A stretch of DNA of 64,000 nucleotides, taken from contig CAZZLC010000007.1 in the NCBI GenBank assembly GCA_964655065.1, positions 123,044-187,043 on the forward strand. Reading direction: 5' to 3'. The stretch comes from DRPG01 sp964655065. GTDB taxonomy: Bacteria; Myxococcota_A; UBA796; GCA-2862545. The position numbers were made by a program, and so were the translations under genes. Positions 51,024-60,118 of this stretch are shown here, piece after piece. Positions within the stretch are counted from its first letter, which is position 1; each line of letters starts with the position of its first letter. The notes under the pieces are model-generated. The model ran no database searches and was not told the DNA's origin. It saw only the letters and a program-made list of their open reading frames with translations.

Positions 51024-53179
51024 TCGTCCTCCTCTCGACCATGCTCTCTGCGGCTGCGGACCCCGGGGCGGAGAGAGGCTTGCACGCCCTTCGCGACGAG
51101 TGGGGGGCGTGGCCCAACCGAGCCACCCTCGACGAGCGGGATGCAGACTATGCGAATGCCTGTCGGCTGGGGTGGCGTCCCGGCTGCGCTCCCGATCGGT
51201 GGCGCGACGACGAGGGGCAGCCCGACCCGGAGCTCCTGGAGGCGGCGCTCACCCCCGCCTGCGAGCGCGGCGACGTGCTGGCCTGCTTCGCCGTGCACCG
51301 GTTCGGGCCCGGGCCCGGGTTCACCACCGAGCAGCTGTACGCGCAGTGCGAGGGCGGTCTCGCTCCCGCCTGCACGATGGTCGCCGAGGCGATGCACGAC
51401 GCCGATCCCGAGCGCAGCCGCGAGCTCCTCGACCGAGCGTGTGCGGGCACCGGGGTAGCGGACGCGCCGTTGCCCCGAGATCCGCTCGCCTGTGGGCGAT
51501 ACGGCGACCGCTACGACGACCCCGTCCGCCTCGCCGATGCGTGCCGAAGCGGCGATGGACGAGCCTGCGCCTCGTGGTCGGACCACGCCGACGACGCGGC
51601 GGAGCAGGAGGCGCGCACGCTGCTCGGCTGCGAAGGTGGCCACGCGCCGAGCTGCCTCGTGGTGGCCGCGTCGATCGAGGCCGGCCTTCCCGCCGGTCCC
51701 TCGCTCGACCGCGTTCCCGAACCCGAGGAGGCCCAGCGCCGAGCCGACCGTCACGACCTTCTCGAGCGGGCCTGTGGCCTCGGCGAGCTCGCCGCGTGCA
51801 CCGAGGCAGCTCGGAACCGAGCGCTCGGCCGCGGGGTGCCCGTCGACCTGCCGGCCGCGCACGACGGCTACTGGGACGCCTGCCAGCGGGGCGACGGTGC
51901 GGGCTGCGTGTTCCTCGCCGAGGCCATTCTCGATCGCGAGACGGACGTCTTCGGGGTGACTCCGCGGCAGCTCTATGATCGGGGCTGCGAGCTCGACAAT
52001 TCTCTGTCGTGTGTGCGCTCGCGTACCTACGATCGGCGGCAGCGGTTCGCGACGCGGCGGCTGCTCGCGGTGGGATACGCACGGATCTATCCGCTGATCA
52101 CCGCCCGCCCCTGGCTCGGTAGCTCCACGGGGCTCGTGGCGGAGGTCGGACTCCCGCGACCCGGGATCCACACCATCCGTCGGCGCGTCCGGCTCATTCT
52201 CGACCAGGGTGCGCTCGACCTGGCCTTCAATGCCTTCGATCGGCGTGCCACCCCCGAGAACGTCTCGACCTTCGCCGGCGAGTGGCGCCAAGACCCCGTG
52301 GTGGGCAAGCCCTGGGGAGCGCGGCTCGCCGTGGGGAGCCAGTACTGGCAAGGTGCCCCGAGCTACGACGACGACGCGCTGTTGGAGGCGGTCCCCGGCG
52401 AGGCGACGGAGACCTTCGATCTCGTGACCTTCGTGAGCCGCTTCGACCTGGAGCGAACCGTCCGCGACAATCCGCGGATCGGCGTGCAGCTCTCGCTCTC
52501 GTCCATCACGGCCTGGTCGACGCTGGAACGGGAGACGCCCGAGGGGTCGGTCGGCCGGGCGGTCCTCTCCGTGTTTCGCCGGGCCCCCACCGACGAGGCG
52601 ATGCCCATGCGGGGTGCGGCGAGCGAGCTGTCGCTGTACGTCGGCGCTGCATCGCAGCTCGAGCGCGGTCACACCGGGGTCTGGCTCACCGATCGACGCT
52701 CGCTTCCCGTGGTGCGAGCCGGATCGGGTCGGCCCCTGATCTCGCTGACGACCGACGTGGCCGGAGGGCTGCGGGTCGGCGAGGTTCCCGACTGGCTCGC
52801 GCACCACCACCCCCCTCGGCTCTCGCCGAATCTCGGGTCTTGGCAGCTCCTCCGGGGCCAGCCCGCAGCGCTCTTGCGTGGCAAGCTCCCGGTGCGGGCG
52901 CGGGCCGGGATGCGCTGGTGGATCGCCGAGTACCACGGCCTCCCTCGGCACGTCGGCTTCTACCTGACCCCCTTCGTCGAGGCCGGAACCGCGGTGCCGG
53001 ACCCCGCCGCCCTCACCCGCACGCGCTGGCGCTCCGACGGCGGGCTCACGGCGACGGTGACCTGGCGGCGTCGCACCACGCTCCACGTCGAAGCCCTCCT
53101 CGTGTCGGACCTCGACGATGGCGGATTCGACGTCGTGCCTTCGCTCCTGCTCACCCAGCTGCTCGAACCCTGGAACTGA
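51020..53179 (+). CDS. Exported Sel1/Hcp-like Cys-repeat protein with large unknown C-terminal domain
   Basis: 719 residues; the ATG overlaps the caspase stop as ATGA. Signal peptide 'MIVLLSTMLSAAADPG'. Residues about 40-340 carry at least eight 'AC(x)2-3Gxxx(A)C' units, such as 'ACERGDVLAC', 'QCEGGLAPAC', 'ACRSGDGRAC', 'GCEGGHAPSC', 'ACGLGELAAC' and 'ACQRGDGAGC', the disulfide-tied helical hairpins of Sel1/Helicobacter Hcp proteins. Such repeats mediate protein contacts in the periplasm. Residues 345-719 are unrecognised, beta-strand-rich with many Trp/Tyr/Arg. Being coupled to an exported caspase suggests a partner, inhibitor or substrate-presenting subunit. Confidence 0.78.
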   Translation: MIVLLSTMLSAAADPGAERGLHALRDEWGAWPNRATLDERDADYANACRLGWRPGCAPDRWRDDEGQPDPELLEAALTPACERGDVLACFAVHRFGPGPGFTTEQLYAQCEGGLAPACTMVAEAMHDADPERSRELLDRACAGTGVADAPLPRDPLACGRYGDRYDDPVRLADACRSGDGRACASWSDHADDAAEQEARTLLGCEGGHAPSCLVVAASIEAGLPAGPSLDRVPEPEEAQRRADRHDLLERACGLGELAACTEAARNRALGRGVPVDLPAAHDGYWDACQRGDGAGCVFLAEAILDRETDVFGVTPRQLYDRGCELDNSLSCVRSRTYDRRQRFATRRLLAVGYARIYPLITARPWLGSSTGLVAEVGLPRPGIHTIRRRVRLILDQGALDLAFNAFDRRATPENVSTFAGEWRQDPVVGKPWGARLAVGSQYWQGAPSYDDDALLEAVPGEATETFDLVTFVSRFDLERTVRDNPRIGVQLSLSSITAWSTLERETPEGSVGRAVLSVFRRAPTDEAMPMRGAASELSLYVGAASQLERGHTGVWLTDRRSLPVVRAGSGRPLISLTTDVAGGLRVGEVPDWLAHHHPPRLSPNLGSWQLLRGQPAALLRGKLPVRARAGMRWWIAEYHGLPRHVGFYLTPFVEAGTAVPDPAALTRTRWRSDGGLTATVTWRRRTTLHVEALLVSDLDDGGFDVVPSLLLTQLLEPWN

Positions 53180-53250
53180 AGGTGTCCAATTGCTGGCCAC
53201 CGGTTTCTCAATCGGTAAAGCGGGGAGAAGACCCGTTCAGGAGGCCTCGG

Positions 53251-54003
53251 ATGCAGCACACAGTTGGAACGCCTTGCTGGGCGGATCTCATGACGCCCGA
53301 CCCGAAGAAGGCGCGGGGGTTCTACCGCGAACTGCTCGGGTGGGACTATGAGATTCAGCCCGAGGAGTACGGCGGCTACGCGATGGCGAGCGTCGGGGGC
53401 CAGAACACCGCTGGGATCGGGGCCATCCCTCCCGGATCGGAGATGCCCACCTCGTGGACGGTGTATCTCGCCGTCGACGACATCGATCGCGTGGTCGACC
53501 GATGGAAGGAGGCAGACGGCCAGGTGATCACCGAGCCCTTCGAGGTGCCCGCCCAGGGCAGGATGGCGGTGGTGTCCGATCCCACGGGGGCGGTCGTCGG
53601 CCTGTGGCAGCCCCTCGCCCACCACGGCTTCGACCTGATCGGCCCGCCCGGCGCCGCCTGCTGGTTCGAGGTCAACACCCACGACAGCGAGAAGGCACGC
53701 GACTTCTTCACCGAGCGGTTCGGGCTGACCGCCCAGCGCATGGAAGGCATGCACTACTACACGATCCACGACGCGGGGCGGCCGCGGTTCGGCGTGCTGC
53801 AGATGACGGAGGACTGGGGCGAGCTGCCGCCGCACTGGATGGTCTACTTCGCGGTGGCCGACGTCGATCGAGCCGTGGAGGCGGTGAGGGCGAACGGCGG
53901 CCAGGTCACGCACGGCCCCTTCGACAGTCCCCAGGGACCGCTCGCAGTGTGCGTGGACCCGCTGGGGGCCCCGTTCACGGTGATCCGACCGACGGGCTCC
54001 TGA
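53251..54003 (+). CDS. Tandem VOC (glyoxalase-fold) domain protein
   Basis: 250 residues; ATG 53251 follows AGGAGG by six bases. Two vicinal-oxygen-chelate units: residues about 5-120 ('PCWADLMTPDPKKARGFYREL' to 'VVSDPTGAVVGLWQP') and 130-248 ('CWFEVNTHDSEKARDFFTERF' to 'VCVDPLGAPFTVIRP'). This two-domain layout is that of hydroxylase-like VOC proteins (for example CFP32-like) in actinobacteria and myxobacteria. Metal ligands are not complete in the expected positions, so it may be a binding or accessory protein. The gene is monocistronic. Confidence 0.83.
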   Translation: MQHTVGTPCWADLMTPDPKKARGFYRELLGWDYEIQPEEYGGYAMASVGGQNTAGIGAIPPGSEMPTSWTVYLAVDDIDRVVDRWKEADGQVITEPFEVPAQGRMAVVSDPTGAVVGLWQPLAHHGFDLIGPPGAACWFEVNTHDSEKARDFFTERFGLTAQRMEGMHYYTIHDAGRPRFGVLQMTEDWGELPPHWMVYFAVADVDRAVEAVRANGGQVTHGPFDSPQGPLAVCVDPLGAPFTVIRPTGS

Positions 54004-54203
54004 GCCTGCTGCATCACCGCGGCCACGAGCTCGACGATGGTCGGGTCGACGCCGCGTCCGATGTCGGCCGGGGTGACGGCGAGCCAGACGGGTTCGGACA
54101 CGCCGGGCGCGACGTCCCACCGCGGCCCGGGGCATCGCGCCGCTCCGGTTGCCTTCGCGCGGGCCCGGTGGTTGGGTGAGGGAGGAACCGGACCGGAGGC
54201 ACC

Positions 54204-55430
54204 GTGGGATTTCTCGAGCACACCCGCTACAACTTCCAGCGCGCCGCGCGCGAGCTCGAGCTGGGGGCCCGCCTCGAGCGCAGCCTGCTCACCCCGCGCC
54301 GCGAGCTCCGCGTGGAGCTCACGCTGGCCCGGGACAATGGCGAGCTCGGCACCTTCGTCGGCTACCGCGTGCAGCACGACGGCAGCCGCGGCCCCATGAA
54401 GGGCGGGATCCGCTTCTCGCCCCTCGTGGAGCCCGGCGAGGTCACGGCGCTCGCGACCCTCATGACCTGGAAGACGGCCGTGGTCGGGCTCCCCTACGGC
54501 GGGGCCAAGGGCGGGATCGACTGCGATCCGCGAGAGCTGTCGCGGGCCGAGCTGCAACGGCTCACGCGGACCTTCGTCGAGGAGCTGAACGACTTCATCG
54601 GCCCGTACAAGGACGTGCCCGCGCCCGACATGGGTACCAACGCGCAGACCATGGCCTGGATCGTCGACGAGTACGCGAAGTTCCACGGCTGGGCGCCGGG
54701 CGTCGTGACGGGCAAGCCGATCGCGCTCGGCGGCTCGGTCGGTCGGGAGTCCGCGACGGGCCGCGGCGTGCGCATCGCGGCCGAGCACGCGCTGGCCGCC
54801 GCGTCGGAGTCGCTCGCGGGCCAGACGGTGGCCATCCAGGGGTTCGGCAACGTCGGGTCGTGGGCCGCCCGCGAGCTCGCCGAGGCGGGGGCCCACATCG
54901 TCGCGGTCTCCGACGTGTCGGGGGCGGTGCGGAACCGGGAGGGCCTCGACGTGGCGCGGCTCGTGGAGCACGTCGCCGACACCGGGGACGTCTCGGGCTT
55001 CGACGGCGGCGAGGCCTTCCCGGGCAACGAGCTGCTCGTGGAGCCGTGCGACATCCTCGTCCCCGCGGCGCTCGAGGACCAGATCACGCAGGACAACGCC
55101 CACCGACTGGCCTGCCGCTACATCGTCGAGGGGGCCAACGGCCCGACCACCCCCGAGGCCGACGAGGTCCTGGAGAGCCGAGATGTGGTCGTCGTGCCCG
55201 ACATCTTCGCGAACGCGGGCGGGGTGACGGTCAGCTACTTCGAGTGGGTCCAGAACCTCCAGCAGCTCTCGTGGGAGGCGTCGCGCGTACGCCAGGAGCT
55301 CACGAGCGTGCTCGACCGGGCGTGGCGCTCACTGCTGGCGGAGAGCCGATCTGCGGGGTCGTCCCTGCGGAGCGCAGCCTACCGGCTCGCCATTCGTCGC
55401 GTCGCGGAGGCCACCGCGCTGCGATCTTGA
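54204..55430 (+). CDS. Glu/Leu/Phe/Val dehydrogenase (glutamate dehydrogenase family)
   Basis: 408 residues; GTG 54204 follows GGAGG at 54195-54199. 'GPMKGGIRFSP' holds the substrate-binding Lys, 'GLPYGGAKGGIDCDP' the catalytic Lys region, and 'PAPDMGTNAQTMAWIVDEY' the hinge Asp. The C-terminal Rossmann domain has 'VAIQGFGNVGSWAARELAEAG'. It interconverts an amino acid and 2-oxo acid with NAD(P)H; glutamate is most likely, but valine or leucine cannot be excluded. The 200 bases upstream hold no recognised gene. Confidence 0.92.
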   Translation: MGFLEHTRYNFQRAARELELGARLERSLLTPRRELRVELTLARDNGELGTFVGYRVQHDGSRGPMKGGIRFSPLVEPGEVTALATLMTWKTAVVGLPYGGAKGGIDCDPRELSRAELQRLTRTFVEELNDFIGPYKDVPAPDMGTNAQTMAWIVDEYAKFHGWAPGVVTGKPIALGGSVGRESATGRGVRIAAEHALAAASESLAGQTVAIQGFGNVGSWAARELAEAGAHIVAVSDVSGAVRNREGLDVARLVEHVADTGDVSGFDGGEAFPGNELLVEPCDILVPAALEDQITQDNAHRLACRYIVEGANGPTTPEADEVLESRDVVVVPDIFANAGGVTVSYFEWVQNLQQLSWEASRVRQELTSVLDRAWRSLLAESRSAGSSLRSAAYRLAIRRVAEATALRS

Positions 55431-55548
55431 TCGGCCGTCGCGGCGTCGGGCGCGTGGTCCGCAGGGCCTCGCGTCCGGTCGGGCGGAGGCCGACCCTGTA
55501 CAGCGCGCCGCAGCTGGATAGGATGCGCCCGTTTCACCCCGGAGTGCC

Positions 55549-57012
55549 GTGCACACCTACACGATCCACGACCGGATTGGCCGCGGCGGCATGGCCGAGA
55601 TCTTCCTCGGCGTGCAGACCGGACTGGGTGGGTTCGAGCGCCTCGTCGTGTTCAAGCGCATCGCGCCCTTCGCGCGCGCCGACGAAGAGTACGTCCGCTC
55701 CTTCCTGCGCGAGGCCCGGGTCGCCGCCTCGACCAGCCACCCCAACATCGTGACCACGCTGGACGTCGGCGAGGACGCCGATGGTCCCTACCTGGTGATG
55801 GAGTACCTCTCCGGAGAGCCGCTGTCGTGGGTTCTCCGGCAGCTCCGCGAGCGGGAGATCCTGCTGCCGCTGCCGCTCGCCTGTCAGGTCGCTGCGTCGC
55901 TCGCCTCCGCCCTCGACCTCGTCCACAACCTGACCCTGCCCGACGGGACCGCCTGGCCGGTCGTCCACCGTGACGTGAGCCCCTCCAACGTGATGTGCTG
56001 CTACAGCGGCCAGGTGAAGCTGCTCGACTTCGGCGTGGCCAAGCTCGTGCAGGAGGATCCCACCCAGGTGGGCAAGGTCAAGGGCAAGGTCTCCTACATG
56101 TCGCCGGAGCAGGTCCACGATCAGCTGCTGGGACCGCGTTCCGACATCTTTCAGCTCGGCATCGTGTTCTGGGAGATGCTCGCCGGTCGGCGTCTCTTCT
56201 CGCGCGACGCCGCGGCTGCCGTCCAGGCGATCTCCTCGGGAGCCATCCCGCGGCCGAGCGAGGTCGCGTCGCGGGTGCCCCCGGAGCTCGACAGGCTCGT
56301 CGCCTGGGCGCTGCAGGTCGACGTCGATCGCCGCTGTCCCTCGGCCCGGGCCTTCGTGGACCGGCTGCAGGAGGCGAGCCCCGATCTGGCGGTCGCGACG
56401 TCCGGGCGCGCGATGAGCGACTTCATGACGCGGACGTTCCCCGAGCGTCACCAGCAGCGGCTGCGCCTGGAGCGGCGCACCCGCGAAGCGCCTCCCGATC
56501 TCGCCGAGCTCGTCGAGGTCAACCCCTCCATCACCTCACGCACGCCCACGCCGGCCGGCTCCTTCGCGCCGCCGCTGCAGCTCGCGCCCGAGCCCCTGCC
56601 CGAGGCGCAACCGGACCGTACGCTCGTCACCGCGTTCGTCCTGCTGTCGCTGGCCACGCTGACCGCGGTGCTCGCGGGCGTCGTCGGGCTGCTGCTCGTG
56701 ATCGGGGACGCTCCGCCGCCGAAGCCGGCGGGCCTCGAGCCAATCCCCCGCGCCGATCCGCCGACGTCCTCCGTCCCCGTTGCGGCTCCCGCGCCACTGC
56801 CCGCCCCCGCGGCGCCGCTCGCCCCGCGGCCCGCGAGCGTCGCCCCCGAGGTGCCCGCCCAGGCGCCCGCGACGCAAGCCGGCGAGGAGCTCGCGCCGTT
56901 TCGCGACGAGGTCGCGCCCGAGCCCGTCCCCGACGCCCCCCGCGAGCCCGCCTCGGGCGACGACATCGACATCGTGACCGACAACCTCGACCCCTGGGAA
57001 GACCGCCGATGA
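55549..57012 (+). CDS. Serine/threonine protein kinase (Hanks type) with membrane helix
   Basis: 487 residues; GTG 55549 has GGAG four bases upstream. Complete catalytic set: glycine loop 'IGRGGMAEIFLG', Lys in 'LVVFKRIAPF', 'VVHRDVSPSNVMC' (HRD and Asn), 'LLDFGVAKLV', 'VSYMSPEQ'. The catalytic domain covers about residues 5-280. A single membrane helix lies at about 360-388, and the extracytoplasmic tail is a Pro/Ala-rich linker with no sensor domain (no PASTA). The 'HRDVSPSN' version is common in myxobacterial kinases. The end overlaps the TPR-protein start (ATGA), so both are made together. Confidence 0.92.
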   Translation: MHTYTIHDRIGRGGMAEIFLGVQTGLGGFERLVVFKRIAPFARADEEYVRSFLREARVAASTSHPNIVTTLDVGEDADGPYLVMEYLSGEPLSWVLRQLREREILLPLPLACQVAASLASALDLVHNLTLPDGTAWPVVHRDVSPSNVMCCYSGQVKLLDFGVAKLVQEDPTQVGKVKGKVSYMSPEQVHDQLLGPRSDIFQLGIVFWEMLAGRRLFSRDAAAAVQAISSGAIPRPSEVASRVPPELDRLVAWALQVDVDRRCPSARAFVDRLQEASPDLAVATSGRAMSDFMTRTFPERHQQRLRLERRTREAPPDLAELVEVNPSITSRTPTPAGSFAPPLQLAPEPLPEAQPDRTLVTAFVLLSLATLTAVLAGVVGLLLVIGDAPPPKPAGLEPIPRADPPTSSVPVAAPAPLPAPAAPLAPRPASVAPEVPAQAPATQAGEELAPFRDEVAPEPVPDAPREPASGDDIDIVTDNLDPWEDRR

Positions 57013-57758
57013 CCCTGACGATCGTCCTGTTGCTCGCGGGCTCCCTCGCGGGGGCCCAGCCCGCCGGGGCGGATCCCGACGAGCGGGCCCGCCAGCTCTT
57101 CCTCGACGGCGACGCGCACTATGCGGCGGGCCGCTACGAGGAGGCCGTCGAGAACTTCATCGAGGCGTACGAGCTCAGCGGCCGCCCGGCCCTGCTCTAC
57201 AACCTCGCGAACGTCTACGAGCGCCTGTCGGACTACGAGTCGGCGGCCGATTACCTCCGCCGCTACCTCCAGACCCCCGAGGTGCACGACGTCGTTTCGG
57301 TGCGGGAGCGCCTGCGTCGCCTCGAGCTCGCGGCCGCGCGCGCCGCGGCGAGCCGCCCCGCTTCGCTCGCCACTGAGTCGGAGGAGGGGTCGCGGCTCCC
57401 GCGCTGGCCCGCGTGGACGCTCGGGCTGGCGACCGCGGGCGGCGCCGTGAGCAGCGTCGCGCTCGGCCTGCTGACCCTCGAGGCCCGCTCGGAGGCCGAG
57501 TCGCGCTGCGCCGAGGCGCCCGGCGGCGCCACGCTGTGTCGGCAGAGCGCGAGCGAGTTCCTCGATCAGGAGCGGGAGCGGGCGCTGGCGACCGACCTCG
57601 CGATCGGGGTGACCGCGGTGCTCGGCACGGCCACCTTCGCCTACGTCGTGGCGCGGGCCTCGCAGCGCGGGGGCGAGAAGCAGGTGGCGGCTCGACCCAT
57701 CGTGGGGCCCGACGGGGGTGGGCTTCAGCTCGTGTTCCGGCCGGGGACCTCGCCGTGA
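57009..57758 (+). CDS. Exported TPR protein with C-terminal membrane helices
   Basis: 249 residues, ATG in an ATGA overlap with the kinase stop. Signal peptide 'TLTIVLLLAGSLAGAQPAG'. Two or so TPR units: 'ARQLFLDGDAHYAAGRYEEAV' and 'PALLYNLANVYERLSDYESAA'. Then come a linker and two hydrophobic helices ('TLGLATAGGAVSSVALGLLTL' at about 137-157 and 'LAIGVTAVLGTATFAYVVARA' at about 197-217). This TPR-plus-two-helix layout is found next to kinases in many myxobacterial genomes, where it may act as sensor or substrate for the kinase. It ends 53 bases before the lipoprotein gene. Confidence 0.8.
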   Translation: MTLTIVLLLAGSLAGAQPAGADPDERARQLFLDGDAHYAAGRYEEAVENFIEAYELSGRPALLYNLANVYERLSDYESAADYLRRYLQTPEVHDVVSVRERLRRLELAAARAAASRPASLATESEEGSRLPRWPAWTLGLATAGGAVSSVALGLLTLEARSEAESRCAEAPGGATLCRQSASEFLDQERERALATDLAIGVTAVLGTATFAYVVARASQRGGEKQVAARPIVGPDGGGLQLVFRPGTSP

Positions 57759-57811
57759 GGGCGCCGCGACGGGACCACACCCCGGCATCGTCGGCCGGGA
57801 GAGGAGGGATC

Positions 57812-59170
57812 GTGGAGCAGGTCGCGTCCGTCCGTTGGCTACGGCTCGGGCTCGGGCTCGGGCTCGTCTCGACGCTCGGCTGCAGCCTCGGCAACATCGA
57901 GACGGAGCCGTGCAGCAGCGACGCCCAGTGTCAGGCCGCCTTCGGAGCGCTGGCCACCTGCGGGGGGCTCGGCTTCTGCGTGATCGACGAGGAGGGCTGC
58001 GAGGTCGAGACGCCGGGACCCGAGGTGCCCTACGACGGGGTCGACAACGACTGCGACCCCGCGACCCCCGACGACGACCTCGACGGTGACGGTTTCCCCG
58101 TCGCCGAGGACTGCGACGACCAGGACGAGGCCATCCACCTCGACGGCACCCTCGCGGTGGGGGTGGTGAGCAGCGAGCAGGTGGCGTCGCTGTGCGAGGC
58201 GCGCTGCCCCGCCATGACAGTGCTGCAGGGCACGTTCGCCCTCGTCGAGCCGCTCGACGATCTGGGCGGCCTCGAGTGCCTCACCGAGATCGACGGGACG
58301 CTCCGCCTCGAGGGCTCGGGCGCGGCCTCGCTCGGGGGCCTCGCGAACCTGACCCGGGTCCGCGGCGACCTGGTGATCGACAACGAGGACGCGCTCTCCG
58401 ACCTGTCGGGGCTCGATCGGCTCGAGGAGGTCGATGGCGCGCTGCGGATCGTCGACAACGCCGAACTGCTCGACGTGACCGCCGGGCTCGACGAGCTCCT
58501 CCGGGTGGGCGGCGACCTCGAGATCACCGACAACCCCCGGGTGCCTGCCGCGTCGGCGACGGCGCTGGAGTCCCGGATCGTGGTGCTCGGCGCGGTCGAG
58601 CTCGCGAACAACGGCGACGTGCTGCAGTTCGTCAACGCGGGCTTCGAGGAGGAGACGTTCCGCGCGCCCGACGAGTGGCTCGTGTTCCCCGAGAAGAGCC
58701 TCAACGGCACCGCGGCGCTCCTCGGCGACCCCTACCCTGGCTCGTCGGCGACCTTCGAGCCCCGCACGGGTAACGCGGCGCTGCGCATCGTTGCCGACGA
58801 GACCGTCGACGTGGTCACGACGACGACGATCTACCAGGAGCACTTCGACGGCTTCGCGGCGGGGGAGGAGTTCGAGCTGGCGGGGTGGGCCTGGGTCTCG
58901 AGCGAGGAGCCGCTCGGCGAGGGGTGTCTCGGCTACCTCGCCATCAAGTACTTCGACGACGCCTTCGTCTTCCGCGGCCTCTCGGCCTCCGAGGTCGTCG
59001 ACGCGAGCAGCGCCCCCGACACGTGGACGCGGCTGGCGGTGCGCAGCCGGATCCCCGCCACGGCGACGATCGTGCAGGGCGGGGCCGAGCTTTCGTTCGA
59101 CGGCTCGTGCGGCGGCTCGGTCTACTTCGACGACCTCGAGCTGCGGAAGGTAGCCAACCCCGCGAACTGA
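57812..59170 (+). CDS. Lipoprotein with MopE-like metal-binding motif and C-terminal CBM-like domain
   Basis: 452 residues; GTG 57812 after GAGGAGGG. Lipoprotein signal 'RWLRLGLGLGLVSTLGCSLG'. Residues about 70-105 have the Asp/Cys-rich motif 'YDGVDNDCDPATPDDDLDGDG' then 'AEDCDDQDEAI', matching the putative metal-binding motif of MopE-like proteins. 'LTEIDGTLRLEG', 'LTRVRGDLVIDN' and 'LEEVDGALRIVDN' form receptor-L-domain-like leucine-rich turns (about 150-250). The C-terminal 180 residues, starting 'LQFVNAGFEEETFRAPDEW' and ending 'VYFDDLELRKV', are a CBM4/9-like sandwich like that in the 33114 lipoprotein. Surface-exposed; binding function inferred. Confidence 0.75.
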   Translation: MEQVASVRWLRLGLGLGLVSTLGCSLGNIETEPCSSDAQCQAAFGALATCGGLGFCVIDEEGCEVETPGPEVPYDGVDNDCDPATPDDDLDGDGFPVAEDCDDQDEAIHLDGTLAVGVVSSEQVASLCEARCPAMTVLQGTFALVEPLDDLGGLECLTEIDGTLRLEGSGAASLGGLANLTRVRGDLVIDNEDALSDLSGLDRLEEVDGALRIVDNAELLDVTAGLDELLRVGGDLEITDNPRVPAASATALESRIVVLGAVELANNGDVLQFVNAGFEEETFRAPDEWLVFPEKSLNGTAALLGDPYPGSSATFEPRTGNAALRIVADETVDVVTTTTIYQEHFDGFAAGEEFELAGWAWVSSEEPLGEGCLGYLAIKYFDDAFVFRGLSASEVVDASSAPDTWTRLAVRSRIPATATIVQGGAELSFDGSCGGSVYFDDLELRKVANPAN

Positions 59171-59196
59171 CCTGGGGCGCGGCTCGCCGCGCCAGG
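59171..59196 (+). terminator. G+C-rich hairpin after lipoprotein gene
   Basis: Arms CCTGGGGCGCGGC (59171-59183) and GCCGCGCCAGG (59186-59196) pair over 11 bp with a two-base bulge, immediately following the stop at 59170. No T-run follows, but position and strength fit a terminator. Confidence 0.4.
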
Positions 59197-59276
59197 CGGG
59201 CCCGTCACAGGTGCGGTGCGCGGTCAGTCTCGGCAACGCCGAGCAGGGACTCGTACCAGGTCGTCACCCCAGGAGA

Positions 59277-59412
59277 CTACTCGCCCGCGGCACCGGCAGC
59301 CCGGAAGAGGTTGACCCGCGCGTTCGCGGTGTAGTCGACGCTGCCCTTCAGCGTGAAGGTGATGTCGCTCGGCGTCTCGGGCCGCGGCCAGTGACCGTGT
59401 CCGTTGAGGCAT
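59277..59412 (-). pseudogene. Possible C-terminal remnant of a lost gene
   Basis: On the minus strand a frame ending at TAG (59277-59279) reads 'LNGHGHWPRPETPSDITFTL' followed by a segment ending 'DYTANARVNLFRAAGAAGE'. It has a protein-like composition and is in a different frame from the spurious longer ORF. There is no start codon with a ribosome site, and the frame loses protein character upstream of about 59412. Best read as the tail of a deleted gene; a chance ORF is possible. Confidence 0.3.
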
Positions 59413-59506
59413 CGTCGGGAAGAGCGAGCACGTCTACACACCTGCGTCTTGGCACAGTCGCCGTGGCCGACGCTCCTCGGGGCGATAGGACCGGTCCGGG
59501 GGCACC

Positions 59507-60073
59507 ATGCAGCGAATCCTGCGCTCGCGCCGGCGATTCACCGCCGATGAAGTCCTGAAGATGGTCGCCACCGGCATCTTGCGCGAAGACGAGTCGCTCG
59601 AGCTCATCGACGGGGAGCTGGTCGAGATGTCACCACAGGGACCACTGCACCGCGCTCGGACCGTCACGATCCATGCGCTCCTCCAGTCGGTCTTCGGCGC
59701 CACTCATCACGTCCAGGCCCATTCTCCCGTCGATGCCGGTCCTCACAGTCTGCCCGAGCCGGACCTCGCGGTGGTGCGGGGCGATGCCACCGAGCTCGAG
59801 GACCGCCACCCCTCGGGAGGCGATGTGGCCTTGGTGGTCGAGATCTCCGTCACCAGCCAGCTCGAAGACCGAGCCAAGGCGAGCACGTACGCCGCAGGTG
59901 GCTTCGCGGCCTACTGGAACCTCGACATCCCCGCACGAAGACTCACGGTCTACACCGACCCGAGGCCCGAGCTGGCCGAGTACGCGACCCTTCGCCTCTT
60001 CACCGAGCACGACACGGTTCCCGTCGCGGGCACGACCCTCGCCGTCGCGGATCTTCTGCCGACGCCCGCCTGA
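59507..60073 (+). CDS. Uma2-family (DUF820) restriction-endonuclease-like protein
   Basis: 188 residues, ATG after GGGGGCACC. The family has a PD-(D/E)XK fold; here 'LIDGELVEMSPQGPLHRA' gives the substrate-side motif, 'LPEPDLAVVRG' the catalytic Asp, 'VALVVEISVTS' the Glu-x-Ser motif and 'DRAKASTYAAGGFAAYW' the Lys/Tyr helix. All are intact. Uma2 proteins are numerous in cyanobacteria and myxobacteria, scattered singly, and have no proven role; association with mobile DNA is suspected. The start matches the family's usual N terminus 'RRRFTADEVLKM'. Confidence 0.85.
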   Translation: MQRILRSRRRFTADEVLKMVATGILREDESLELIDGELVEMSPQGPLHRARTVTIHALLQSVFGATHHVQAHSPVDAGPHSLPEPDLAVVRGDATELEDRHPSGGDVALVVEISVTSQLEDRAKASTYAAGGFAAYWNLDIPARRLTVYTDPRPELAEYATLRLFTEHDTVPVAGTTLAVADLLPTPA

Positions 60074-60118
60074 CGGACGGCGCCGAGCGCGCGCCTCCAC
60101 CTCCCCTCGGAGGACGCC

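Larger units (their letters stand above)
59171..59506. other. Gene-poor stretch between the MopE-like lipoprotein and Uma2 genes
   Basis: 336 bases. It contains the hairpin at 59171-59196, a degraded C-terminal coding fragment on the minus strand (59277-59412) and an unremarkable leader before the Uma2-like gene. No intact gene or RNA is recognised. The sequence looks like a site where a gene has been lost. Confidence 0.5.

Noticed and set aside
53844..55103. Minus-strand ORF across the VOC/dehydrogenase gap containing a protein-like stretch near 54010-54130
   Set aside because: The stretch has no start with a ribosome site and runs into antisense of two certain genes; I could not distinguish it from chance.
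55496..55503. CTGTACAG palindrome before the kinase gene, resembling half of a LexA box
   Set aside because: The LexA box needs eight bases between CTGT and ACAG; here there is none, so this is an 8-base palindrome only.
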